Of a stretch of DNA of 64,000 nt, positions 46,201 to 59,633 are shown in pieces. Each line of letters starts with the position of its first letter. The first letter of the stretch is position 1. The notes beneath the pieces were generated by a model. That model did not search any database, was not told where the DNA came from, and saw only the letters and a program-made list of their open reading frames with translations. This stretch comes from Salminus brasiliensis (Eukaryota; Chordata; Actinopteri; Characiformes; Bryconidae), in assembly GCF_030463535.1 (NCBI RefSeq), contig NC_132880.1:32294342-32358341 (forward strand). The letters are read 5' to 3'. The position numbers and the translations under genes are program-made.

Positions 46201-48102
46201 CCCAAGCACACTGCCAGGGCAACAAAGGAGCATTTCAAGGTCCTGGAGTGGATCAGTCTCCAGATCTCAACCCCATTGAAAACCTTTGGAGGGAGTTGAA
46301 AGTCTGTGTTGCCCGCCGACAGCCCCAAAACATCACTGCTCTAGAGGAGATCTGCATGGAGGAATGGGCCAACACACCAGCAACGGTGTGTGCCAACCTT
46401 GTGAAGACTTACAGAAAACGTTTGACCTCTGTCATCGCCAACAAAGGATATATTACAAAGTATTAAGATGAACTTTTGTTATTGACCAAATACTTATTTT
46501 CCACCATTTGCAAATAAATTCTTTAAAAATCAGACAATGTGATTTTCAGATTTTTATTTCTCATTTTGTCTCTCATAGTTGAGGTCTAACTATGATGTCA
46601 ATTACAGGCCTCTCTCATCTTTTTAAGTGGGAGAACTTGCACAATTGGTGACTGACTAAATACTTTTTTCCCCCACTGTATATTGGTACAGCCCTGGAAA
46701 GAGTGTGTGTAAATTGTATAAAACTGCAGTGTACAGTATAACTGTTGATGGAAGTCGTGTAAAAAGATGTTGTTCGTTTCAGTAATTTCTGAGCTTTTCT
46801 ATTGGTCTGTTCATCATTAAATGTTGACACATTGAAAATCTAGCAGTGGTTTGTGCATGGTGTCAAAAGGTCATGATTTATGGATCAATAGAAATTAAGT
46901 GATAAAAAAATGGACATGTAGGGTTTTTGCAGGCTAGCAACGATACATAAATGTGTTCGGATAAAACAAATGTGTGTCTTAGAGGTTTTCATTAAGTGTG
47001 TTTCATTTGTCACAGGCAGTGTTGCTGTGCATTGCTGTTAAATTGGTGAGATATTATATGATATCTGTGGCTTAAAAAGGCCTTGTCCTGTAAGTCCTGG
47101 TTTACCACATGATCTCAAGAAGTGTTTTCTGTTGATGATAAATTGGTGATTTGGGGTGATTAGTAAATGTTTAATGTGTTGATATTGGGGCATGTTGGTG
47201 GTGAGCATTGTTGCTAATGGAAATTATTTTTTGATGGAAGAAAACTTAAAAAACGTATTTGTGCTCCTAAATCAATTTTTTTTCTAGCTATTTTGAAATG
47301 ATTTTTTTTTTCTAAACTGAGGCTATAAAATGTAGCAGTTTAACTGACATTTGGCAAATTTATCCTTTAATTAAACTTGTAAGTGACCTCAAAACAAATC
47401 TGTTAGCCTCTCAATCTGCCCTAGATCCAGTGAAGTTAATCCTAGCATTCCAGGCATTCCTAAGTTTCTAACTAACCAATATCCTCCTTTTAGTTTACAT
47501 TATGATGTTTGGGTTGTTTCCTGGCAGCAGACATTTCCTGTTAAATAATCTGAACAAAGATGTCCTAAGGGGTCAAAATGACTGCTTTTTCTTCTGCTTC
47601 AACTTCGGAAATGTTATAAAAAATCATCTCCTAATATCTGTTCAGACATCTTTAGGGAAGTCTGTGCAGTGCAAAGTTCACAGTCTGAACCCTTCATTGG
47701 TCACTCCACCCTTGCATGGTACCCGATGATAATCATTCAAGTAAAGTAGAGCTTTCCACTGTGATTAAGGGCTTCTGAGGGTCCCACTAATCAGTATTTA
47801 GTGAGATTGCCCATCACTTCAGCTGTGTTATTACGCCCCTCTTTGTTTATGAGCTTCTGAGAATGCCTTCCAGGTGGAGAGGACAATCATCAATAATCTC
47901 TGTGCAGGATATATTATTTCTGGACCGGTAGTCTGGGAAATTATACAGTAAAGTCTTCTCTCCAGACCCCTAAATCACTGTGGGAAAGTTTGGTACTGGT
48001 GAGGGACCATAAGTCAGGCCTGAAAGGTGAAGTTTTCCATCTTATATGGCCTTTATGTGTATCGAATAAGAGACTGAGAAAGCCATAGCAGTTGAATCTA
48101 TT

Positions 48103-48141
<39 letters not shown>

Positions 48142-51100
48142 CTCAGGTTTTAGATGGACTGTGTTCCTTTTCGAAATACAGCACTGCCAGCCAAAAGTGT
48201 TGGTCAATTATTATACATATTTCTAAAGATGGACTAGAACTTTCTTGTGTGCATTTGGTTTCCTTGTATATGTATAAGGGAACCCTAATTGATAAACTAT
48301 GTATGCATCATTAGTATGTGTACACTTTAATTATTAATAAACACAGAAAAATCCCAGTAATAGTTGACTTTGTTGCACTCTCTGAGCGAGGAACAGAAGT
48401 TCTAATTGAACTCAAATATAGACTGTGTCAAAATATGTGTGGACACCTTATTTAATTAATTCAGCTACTTTAGGTAGCAGCCATTGCTGACAGAGTTGGT
48501 TAAATGCACACATAGACAGTTTGTCTAGTCTCTGTAGGTTGCTCTGGAGCAGATGCATCTATTGGCACCATGCCTAATGCTAGGTTGGGGCTAGAGGGGT
48601 AAAAAGATCCCCAGCATTCAGTGATGCTCTCTGGAATGATGGTGCTCCATCAAATACTTTTGGAATGAAGTGGGATGGTGATCATCCAAAGTCCTGACAT
48701 CACTAATGTTTTTGACTCTGAATACAATCAAATCTCCATACAATCAGATCTTCATCTAAGAATCAATGAATGGTCAAGTATCCCAATACTTTTATATTTG
48801 TTTTATTTTCTATTTGTCAACCTTTCCAGCTCTGGTGTGACATGATCAGTACAACCATATGACCTCATGACAGTACATCAGCGATGACCCACTAATAGAC
48901 AGATTTAGCCCCATTTGTCATGGTTTTAATACTAAACACTTCATAAGCACTTCCAGTTGGTGTATACATCATCATTTAATATAATCTTCAACATGGACAA
49001 CCCCTTACCATCCAGGGTTCACTTTAAGGGTAATAGAGCTTTTTAAAGATGTGGTCTGCCTTGGTGTGCAGATCAAAGCAAATCAGACCCTGTTTCTTGT
49101 CATGTCACATGAACACAGGTGTAAAGATGAGTGAAATATGTAGTTGCATTGTCCCTTGCGGTAATAAAATATACATTGCATATACACAATAAAGAAATGT
49201 AGGATATGCATATTCACTATTTATTCTATTGCAGATATACAAGCTATTATACACGTGATAGAATATATGAAGATAGGGCTGGGCGATATGGTAAAAATAC
49301 TAAATTGCAATATTTGTCACAATGCACAATATTTATTATTTATGTATTTTGTCTGTGATTTTTTTTTTTCCCCCAACATCTGCTTCATCTCATCTAATTA
49401 AATCAGTCTAATTACACTGTTTGTAAGGAAACGTGCAGACGATCAGTGTTTATTTAGCACTAACAATATCCTCGATATGCTTAGAAAAGCATAGTGTTAA
49501 CATGATAACAATTTCTCACAATATGGTAAAATATCGTAATCTTGCACAACTTTATATGTTACACATTGCTGTTTATTCACAGGGTTTCCTTTACTGTCAA
49601 ATATATACTGTGCAAAGTTAAACGTAAAGAGGAGACTTGAAGGACGAAAGGCAGAAATGAGGCAGTTCCACCCATCCCAAAGGAAAATTGGGCCATATTC
49701 AGGTCTTTTTATGATTCTTATCAAGGCTTATCTGTACATTCCACGGATCGTCGCAGTGCCTCATAAACACATGCTCAGTAACCCAGACTTGGCCTCAGAT
49801 AAAGAGCGCTCATCCTTGGAGATTTGGAGCCGCTCTGTTTTCGATTATTGCTGAGTATGTTTGGGCCTCAACTTTGTGATATGATTTTGGGAAAGCAAGG
49901 AGTGGCTTAAAGGCGGCAAGGACAACCGGCATGTTTTCCAGGAATGTTTTTGAGCTGAGGGGCTTAGAGGGGCTGAGAGGCTCAGCTGAAATAAAACAAA
50001 TATTGACATTTATAATGTGCAATATCTTTCCAACCCATTTTGCCTGGTACATGTGTTTACATACAGCCTTGTACTTTAACTCTACACACAGCTGCTGTCA
50101 GTAGCATGTTTCTTTGCAGGCTTGTGTGTGTTGACCTTGGGCCGATTGCAGAAAGGTTGTTATTTTTAACATTGTGTCATAAACCATAAACCCTGTCCTG
50201 TTTTCACAGAGCTTCCAGAGAACTGGACAGACACCAAGGAGACCCTCGTGGAGGGCATGACCTTTAACCTACGGCATTTGGGAATGACTCTGGTGGACCA
50301 GCCCAAAGGTGAAGATCAATCAGCTGCTGCTGTAAAGAGGATTGTTGCAACAGTGAGTAAGGCAACACAATGACGACACACAGTAATAATTGTATTATTA
50401 TTATTATTATTTTCATAACTATTCATTCATTTAATTTAAATTGAGCGAACAAATGAACAATTTAAATGTCACCTCTGCCTGCAACCAAATAGTAAGACTT
50501 TGTAGAAAATGCAGCTACATTACTCAAAGGTTTGCCTGAAACGAAAATTGAGTAAAGGCTTTTAAAGGCTTTACCCCATCAAACATCTCACCCCATCTCA
50601 TCCCACTGTTACTAAATTGTTCTTGGCTAGAGCATAAAGTTCTATGAATAATATTTAACATTTACATTTATATTTAAGGCATTTAACAGACGCTCTTATC
50701 CAGAGTGACTTAAAAAAGTGTGTTGCTATTTACCCAAGAAAAACCTCAGCTAGTTTGAAAAGGCTAAAAATTCAAGTTTCAAGTTTAGACACTCGTGGAT
50801 AGTGGATTAATGTGGATAGAACCTTTCTTATGGTACTGTTCTTTCATTTTTAATAATTCAAGTTTTCTATACCATTACAGTTTTCTTAGAACTGCACATT
50901 TAGGAACCTTTTATTTTTATTTTTTAATGTAAAACATTGGATCTGATTAGATCTAAACAACCCTTTTCATCATATAACAATTCTATGCCAGTACACCCAT
51001 CTGTTTTGATTCATTCATTCGGTTAGGCCTGTTTTTACGTATGTATGTATGTATGTATGTATTTATCTATTGTGAATATAAAATGAATGAATGGCATCCA

Positions 51101-54100
51101 AGTTTCCAGTGTTGATTATTAAATAATTCCATGTCTTTCAGAACCAAATTACAGTACTTGAGGATTTTTTTGAGCTAATAAGCAGGCTTGTTCCAAAATC
51201 AATGCTGATGAATCTCAGTTGCGTTCTGTATGTGTGCTATTTGCATCAGCTCTTCTCAATTAGTGTACAGTACATGGTGGTCAGAAAATACTGTCACTTT
51301 CTGTGTCCCACTGGTTTAAGCTTAAGAAATAAGAAATTTCTTAATAATAAATTTCTCGGTATTGTAAAAACACTGTACCCAGTAGCCTACTTAGATTTGT
51401 AATTGGTACTATTGTCCATGTTTGTAGCTCTTTGTTTGTAGATCTGGCCATCACCTTTCTTGTAGTTTTCCTTTGGCTCCTGCTGCTTTGTTCTCAGGTT
51501 CTCCTTCTGTACTGATTCCTAGGCTAAAGCCAGTGGAAGGAAGCTCCCCAAGGTGGCCCTGAAGGTCACGCCTCAGGGAATCGTTCTTTATGACAATGTG
51601 TCCAATCAGCTGATCGAGAGTGTCTCTATATACAGGTGAAGCTCTCTCCAACTCCACCTGTGTAAAACACCACCTCATGCTCGTAAAGCTTCAAATGACC
51701 AAGCAATAAATCTCTAATATTAGTGTGGATGTAGCACTAATATTAAAGGGGGTGTGTTCTGTCCATGTAGTCAAACCTTGAAGTTGCATCCTTAGTTTTG
51801 CATTAACACTGCATTGTAACTAATTAGTGATGGGAGCTTATACCCCACCAATTAGCATTTCTTCATTATGCAAACAAAAAAAAGCCCAAAACCTAAAACA
51901 CATTGTTTATTAGGGATGAGTGATTAAATCAGGTTCAGTTCTATAGATATTTGATTAAAATGTCAACATTGATCAGATGTTTAGTTTGCAAATCAATATT
52001 TGATGACGCATTTATTGAACTCCATACTGAGGTAAATGTTATATTTGTCTCTAATGGTAATCTTGGTAAATCTTATAAATGTTTATGTAGTGGCAGATAT
52101 ACAGTACTGGGCAAAAGGTTTAGGCTCCTATGGAAATCAGAATGAAAAAGCTGCTTATCTTGACAGTAAGTGTTTATTTGCTCGCTAAAGTGCTAGTATT
52201 AGAATGCATACAAATAACATTCATGCATTCATGGTGTTAAATCAGGTGAGCTGGTGATGCAGTTGAACACATCCATTACATTGGGGACTTCCAAGAGAAA
52301 TCTGGAAGCAGGCTTTGTTCTTTAAACTAGATCACATATCAACTGCTTTCCTCAAAAATCTTGTTTTTCTTTCATATACATACAAAATGTGGATAGTTTT
52401 CATATTGGTGCATCCCTTAATACTGATTAACTTATGAACAGTAGTCAGTGTAACAATAATCAACTTTGACCTGTTTGGGACCTGTTCTTTGCAGAATATC
52501 GTATTGTACAGCAGACAAAATGCATGACAAGGTGTTTGCTTACATTGCCCAGAACCAACAAAATGAAACACTGGAGTGTCATGCCTTCCTCTGTGCCAAG
52601 AGGAAAGTGGTGAGTGTCTTTACTGCATGGTCTGGGGTTTTACGTCTGAAACTAACTTTGTTCAGAGCCAAGGAGCAGACGTAGGCCCTCTTGATTACAT
52701 ATCATAATTACCTGTGTGTCTCAAGCCTGTTACAAATATTACATGATCACTTGACTGCAATTATTTTAGCCTAATTCAACTTGGAAATCATTTTTCACAG
52801 TCATTAGATTTTACAATTATATGTTTATCAAAGCAATTGAGAACTAGGTGTGTTTCAGTTGGCATTGTGCAGACCACATCTCTATATCACTACATACTTG
52901 CCTCAGATTGTGTCAGGTTGTTATGTAGTCTTTAATAGATGGACAAAACTGACCGTTTACTATGCTGTTTAGTTGTGTGCTGTACTTTTGGTTTTGAACA
53001 TGAAATGTACGTTGTGGATAAGATTGTTCTGTAGAACTGGGGATATTGTGTCCCCAGTATGGTAAGACCTTCAGTCTGAGACGGTTTAGATGTTAATGTT
53101 CTTGTCCAACCTCTGTGTAGCCACTAAGGAGCAGGGTGTTTTGGCTATAGTACAAAGATTATTTAAAATATTTGTAGTGATCATTCTAAAGCATGTTTAA
53201 TAGGCATAGACATTTAATTATTTGTTATTTTTATTAAAAGGGTAATTTTTGTCATAAAGGGTGGGTATGTGCTATTACAGTACTGTTGGGCATGTATTAA
53301 GGGTTAAGAAAATGGAATTGTTAACTCTAACAGTTATAGTTTGGTGACCCTATAAACGTTCATTTATTTGTGAGTTCCAAAGTTGTCTAAAGTTGTTTAA
53401 CATCATGTTGTAATTATGAATAGTCATCCATGTAGTAGGCCTAATACTGTCTTCAGTGTTGTTACAGCAGTGTAATCAATTAAATGTTATAAATTATATA
53501 TAAACAATATATAAAAACCTTTTATCTCCAAAAGGCAACCTTTATAGTGCAAGGAAAAAATGTGTTAACTTTCAATTCAAGTCAATGTAAAAAAGATTTT
53601 ATTCCAAGACTGGTGCATTTCTATTGGTCCATTTCTTGTGACCCAATATAAAGAACAACTGCCAGATTCCAATTATTGTAAAAAGTTTTCGTGAAGGTTA
53701 CTTTTATACAATATTAAAATATCAGATAGAGCAGACACAGCTGTTAAAGAAGTTCTTGAAATAGTCTTTCCAGGTTTCCCAAGGAAAATGCTGTGATTAT
53801 TTATTGTCAGGCATATAAAACACTTAAGGAATAAAGGAAGTAAGATTGTTAGTAGTAAGTCGGATGCCTAATTGTGTGGAGTGTTGCAAGAGCATTGCCT
53901 TTTCACCGTCCTCCTCTCTCCCTTGCTCTCTCAGGCCCAGGCCGTAACGCTGACCGTAGCTCAAGCCTTCAGAGTGGCCTTCGAGTTCTGGCAGCATGCC
54001 AAAGAAGGTATGGTGTCAGTTAAGAGCTGCTATTAGCTGTCCACACCTCGAGTAGCAGTGCTATATAGCCAGCTGAGAGGATCTTAGGCTGAAGTGGGTT

Positions 54101-54950
54101 CTCATTTATCAGCCTGATTGGACTGGCCAGAAGCCACAGCTACAGTCCTAGGGGAGCCTTTGAAGGAAAGGCCACCGACACTTTTGATCTTTAAGGGAGT
54201 TGGTGTGACCACTGCACTTTAATTTTCTTGTCAGAAGTGGTGTTTGGATCTGCTGCACTGTGGTGTCTTTTCTTTTTTTTGTTCTTTTTTCCCCATTTTT
54301 AGTTTAGAGTGTTTTTAGAACACTCAAACTATTTGAAAATGTACAATATGACATATTTGAAAATTGAAAAGGACAGTATTTGAAAGTAAACCGTGCTTTA
54401 TAGGGTCCCGCTCCAATGCTTTAGCTAATGAAACACTGAAACGATACAATATGATATGCTGCGATTCTCTTGTATTGTCACTTCCCTAGTATTTAGTTTT
54501 ATATGAGTTTTGTATTTTATGTGTTTAATTATGGTATGTTAATGTTCTGTGTCTTATATTTGGGTTTTAATTACTGTTATTATTTATGTATTTTATTTTA
54601 TAGAGCAGCAAGAAAAGTCCGGTCCAGCTGCAGAGATTAGTAATGGCACAGAACCTGACACATCAGACAGCATAGTCAGCCTGAAAGGAACAGGTACTAC
54701 ACATACAGCCATACATATTGTATAAACCCATAAACACATGCACATTATACACTGGCTGGTTAGACACTGGTTAGAAGTTTGCAGAGGAACAATTTGCCAC
54801 CTTTTCACCTGTGTATGGTTTTCCATGTAGCTTTGCGAAAGGTAAGATAGAATTCCTACCAACAGTGATTTGATACACTATATGTCTAAATGTTTGTGGG
54901 CACCCTTTCTAATGAATGCAGTCAGCTAAGTTTGCTTAATTGCAAAACTT

Positions 54951-54992
<42 letters not shown>

Positions 54993-57900
54993 CTTGTTTT
55001 GTCCCTGTAGAGAAGTATTGCCAATTGACTAGGAGGCTCTGGAGCAGATAAACATGAATCTATTGGCATCATGCCTAATGCCAGGAGTGGGCTAAGGGGG
55101 CATAAAGCCCCCAGCATTGATCTGTGGAGCAGTGAAATTGCCTTAAGTGGAATGCTGGTGCTCCCATCCAATACTCCACTACTTGAGTTTGGGATGAGGT
55201 GTGGTGGTGAACATTCTGACCTCACTAACGCTTTTTTCACTGAAGGCTCTTGTTTAAATACCCTTTAATTTTGAAAGAAACAATGAGTAGGCAGGTGTCC
55301 CAATACTTTTGTCAGTTTAGTGTACTTGTATGTATTTATATGTGCAAGTTTTATGCATAAAGGATTTATAGTGTTTGTGGAGTATATTAGGTAATTCCTG
55401 CATGTGCTATGATTCAGAAATGTCACTCATCATGTTCAAAGGGTACAGAACTGTAAGCAGTTTATATTGGGACTGGACTTGTACAACATCCAGAGCCAAA
55501 GGATTTTTTCCATGAGAGTTATTTCCACATATTAAAATACCAGCTAAATCAGGCACAGACAAAAATACAGACATTTCTAACCACCATTTCTCACTGAACG
55601 CCCCATCACTGTTGGTGATGAAAGGTTGCTGTTCTGCTTTTCTAAGATTCAGGGGAAATCATTGTGTCTCTGTATTGTTGGAAATGACAAGATGCAAAAA
55701 ACACAACCGCTGCTTTTCTTTCTGCGTACATTAACCTGTCATAGTGGCGTCACGCTTGCTCTCATTTAAACTCTGTGCTCAAAATACTCTCCAGTGATGT
55801 TTCCCTCGTTACTCACTAAAGCAGTGTGGGAATGTCCCCATGTGTCACACCAGCATCTGATCATTTAACCATCTTGTCACATGGCCTCAGTATAACACTT
55901 TTGCCTCTGAAGTCAGAACGTGGTGATTTCTGACCCTGTAAACAAACACAGCTGCACCAACAAGGCTGGAGTTAATGACGGCTTACAGGAATTTTCCCTT
56001 CCATCTTAAATGTTGCAGAAGCTACAAGGGCCAGAATGTAAGTGCAGCGCTATTTTAAGGTGGAATTTCAGCTTCATGCTGCAGGATAAATGTATGGGAT
56101 ACTGTGGTCTTTATTTCTTTCAAATGAGTGAACACATGAATTGAAGTCATGCAGTGTCATCGTTTTATTAAAACACACCTGTGATAATGAAGAAAATACC
56201 ATAGTATTCATGATGTATGAAAATGATGATTCCTGGGTTGTTGTGTCACAATTTGGAGCTGAAAGTCATTTTTAAAGTACATTTAAAGTTCTATTTCCCC
56301 AGATTCATCACTATTTTATTTCCTCATCCTTATATTAAAAAAAAACATAGACATGTAGGTCCGCTGGTGGTTTTGGATAAGAACCAAAAAATATGGCAAT
56401 ATTTGTGTTCAAGACCTTTTGCCTCTGTTGTAAAGAAATCTGAGTTTAAACTCTTTTACACCAAACCCACTTTAAATGACCCTTTACTACAAGCCTTTAG
56501 CCCTAGTACTCCCAAAACCAGTACACCAGTTCTTTATCATTTGTCAAAACTGTAGCTTGTCAGCTTGTAGTGTACACAAAGCAAATGTTCAGTTTTTAAA
56601 TGTAAGAGTTATGTATATGTACCTTAAAGAGCCAGATCCGATTTAATTGAGAACTACATAAAGGCACATAAAGTCACTTCATCTACAGTGGAATTTGTCA
56701 AGGGGTGGATATAAGTAAACAGTCAGGTCTTGAAGTGATCTGTTCAAAGCAGAAGCCACATTGTGATGGCCAGATGACTGAGTCAGAACCTCTCCAAAAC
56801 ATCAGGCTGGCCTTGTGGGTTTTATCCTGGTATGCTGTGGTCAGTAGCTACCAAAAGTGGTTCAAGAAAGGACAACTGTTAAACCAGCGACAGGGTCACC
56901 TCACAACATACAGAACTTAAAGGATCTGCTGCTAACACTTTCACCTTCAGAGATCTTGTGGAGTCAGATGGTCAGATCTGTGTTAATTAATAATACAAAC
57001 AACACGTTGAGGAAAACTTGTCTTGAAATAATGCTATATAATGCCCCATTTAAAATGTTTGCCATGTGCTGGCTCTAGATGCAGCAACAGGAAACCTGTT
57101 GGATATTGAGGACAACCCCATAAAAAATACTGACAACCAGGAAAGCCATGTGGACAACCACAATGAATCTGAGAACAACAACACTATCTGGGTAAGATTC
57201 ACACTCAAGTTTCACCCTGTGTGTGTGTGTCATGGAAACCTGACATGCTCTTATGATGAAGAACTACTGTAGTACTACAGGACTTTCTCTAAGATTCTTG
57301 AGGCCATTACTACAGTGTACAATTAAACTGTAGAGCGGTAGAGCTATAGAACTAATTATTGGTTCATCAAGCAACCTTCAGTGGTTAGTCCTAACAAGAG
57401 CCACTGTTGTAAATGATCTGCGAGAGGAAAGAACCATTTAGTTTGAAGAATCCTTGGTAGCTTTTACGATATGTGGATGCTCTTTAAATGCCGTAAATGG
57501 TTTCATGAAGAACCATAAAAGAGAGAGAGAGATAGATATGAGCGTAAAGAACTTGTTACTATTACGTCCACTTCTTTAAACCATTAAAAGGTTCACACAA
57601 ACATCTCTGTGGAAAAATGCTTCTATTATGGACCCAAAAGTAGTATGTCTATGGCATCTCTCAAAGAACTGTAGCAATAGAGTGTGTAGCAATGAAAGGG
57701 TTACTTTCTCAAACATGAAGGTTCCTGAATGTTGTCTACCTGTTCTTTTTTTGGACTGGAAAATTAACCGTCACAGATTACTTTAGAATAGAATACTTTG
57801 GATAGCTGTAGTTGCTGAGGAATACCTGTAGTTACAATGTAATATTGTGGAGTGTTAATGGGTCACATTACTTTATACTATAAGATGATTTTGCACACAT

Positions 57901-59578
57901 AAAAGCATTTTTACATTATGAAACATAAATATTTTATACATATTTAGTTATTTTTCAAATGGGTAACAGCGTTTCTGTGATAAACTGTGGACATTCTACA
58001 AAAATCGACACTAAATCTGTTCTTCAGCAAACTTGTATATATCATTTTCTCTGCAGGAGTTAGATGATGGTCTGGATGAAGCCTTTTCAAGGTAAAACCC
58101 ACTGAAAGCCACAGAAATGCACACACTTGTAACCTGCTGTCTCTCTGCAATGTCTTCTTCGGTATCCTCGCTATCTTCCTCCACTTAGACCTGGAAGGTC
58201 TGCGTCCTTGAGCAGCATAACAGCATGAAAAGAGCATTCTGATAAACACATGCATATCACACTGATTTCTGACTACAGTGTTACAATGGCGCCTTTGAGG
58301 GACTTGAGGAGAACTTGCATGAAAAGGTCACTTGTGAATTATTGTCTGAGTTTAGACTCTTGAGGCCTTCAGTTAATCAGCTTGAGTGAACTGAACTGTG
58401 ATGCGTTTCTCAGTAGCTGCAAATCCTCCCCTCGGAGAGAAGGCCTGCTTAAAGGACCACTAGCTCTTTGATAAAGGGCTATTTAACATGTGTGACATGC
58501 AGCAAATGTTTAAATGTTTTGAGTCTATGAGAGCTGAATAAAAGAATCTTTCAGACTTGTTTGAAGTAAAAACTTACAGACAATTGCAGAACATTGTGTT
58601 TAGGATCTAGTTACATATACCCAGGTACAATTTTGAAGGATTTGCCTTTATTGCATAACCTTTACTTTTTCTCTTGTATGTTTGTGAGGAAAGTTTTCAA
58701 CTATTTCCTCAGATCCAATTAGTCACTATTTTTCAGTTTCTACGTGTTTTTTGTTTCAGTTCATTCTGATTTATTTTGGATCTGAAGTGTCTCAAAAAAA
58801 GTGACACACTTCTGCTGCAGTTCTACAAGTTACTCAGTTCTACAAGTTTACTTACAGTAAAGTAGTAAAGTGAGCATCTTCTGCTTTTTGTACTTTACTA
58901 TGGGTTTAGGCTATGCTGTAAAAAGTTGTCTTTTTAACCTAAACCAAATAGTTAATGTGGTAACAAGCAGTTAAACTTGACTTTGAACTTATTCAACAAT
59001 TACTTTAATAGTTTAAATACTTTTCACTTTTAAATACTTTAAACAAACCTCTTGTTTATCTGTTTTGTCATTTTTTAGGCTTTTCTCCTTTTACTCCTTT
59101 TGCTTGTACATGGTAATTTCACAGAAGAAGGCAAAACATATTCAAACCTTTTCCATGTTATTCTGAACCTTTTTTAATGGTTGTTGTTTTGCTGACAAAT
59201 TTCAATATCTTCTGTCTAACGATTCTGAACTCAAGCTTTATTTCAATACAGTTTTCTGTAGTTTATACTGGATATAGTGGTTAAATTATGTAAGGCTAGG
59301 GCAGAGTGAACATTACCTCGATTTAAAATGGGCTCCTCTGGTCCAGCAGAATAAGGCACTGTCACTCTGTCAGAGCCAGGTACACTGTGCTTTCCGCAGA
59401 GCGCGTTGGTTGCCTGGTGATGCTGCATTGGCGGTTCAGAAAAAGAGCCGTTGGCTGGCTGGGCATGTGTCAGAGGAGACGTGTCGGTCTTTTTCCTCCC
59501 AGTGTCTGGAGTGTTGCATGTTATTGGGTAAAATATGCAAATTGGGGAGAAAATGGAAAATAAAACTTATAAAATAAT

Positions 59579-59633
<55 letters not shown>

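Noticed and set aside
45707-46678. Tc1 transposase as a functional gene
   Set aside because: The N-terminal DNA-binding region is deleted and a frameshift interrupts the rest.
56217-56555. 112-codon plus-strand open frame
   Set aside because: Inside ldlrap1 intron 6, AT-rich, no domain and no sign of conservation; chance open frame is likely.
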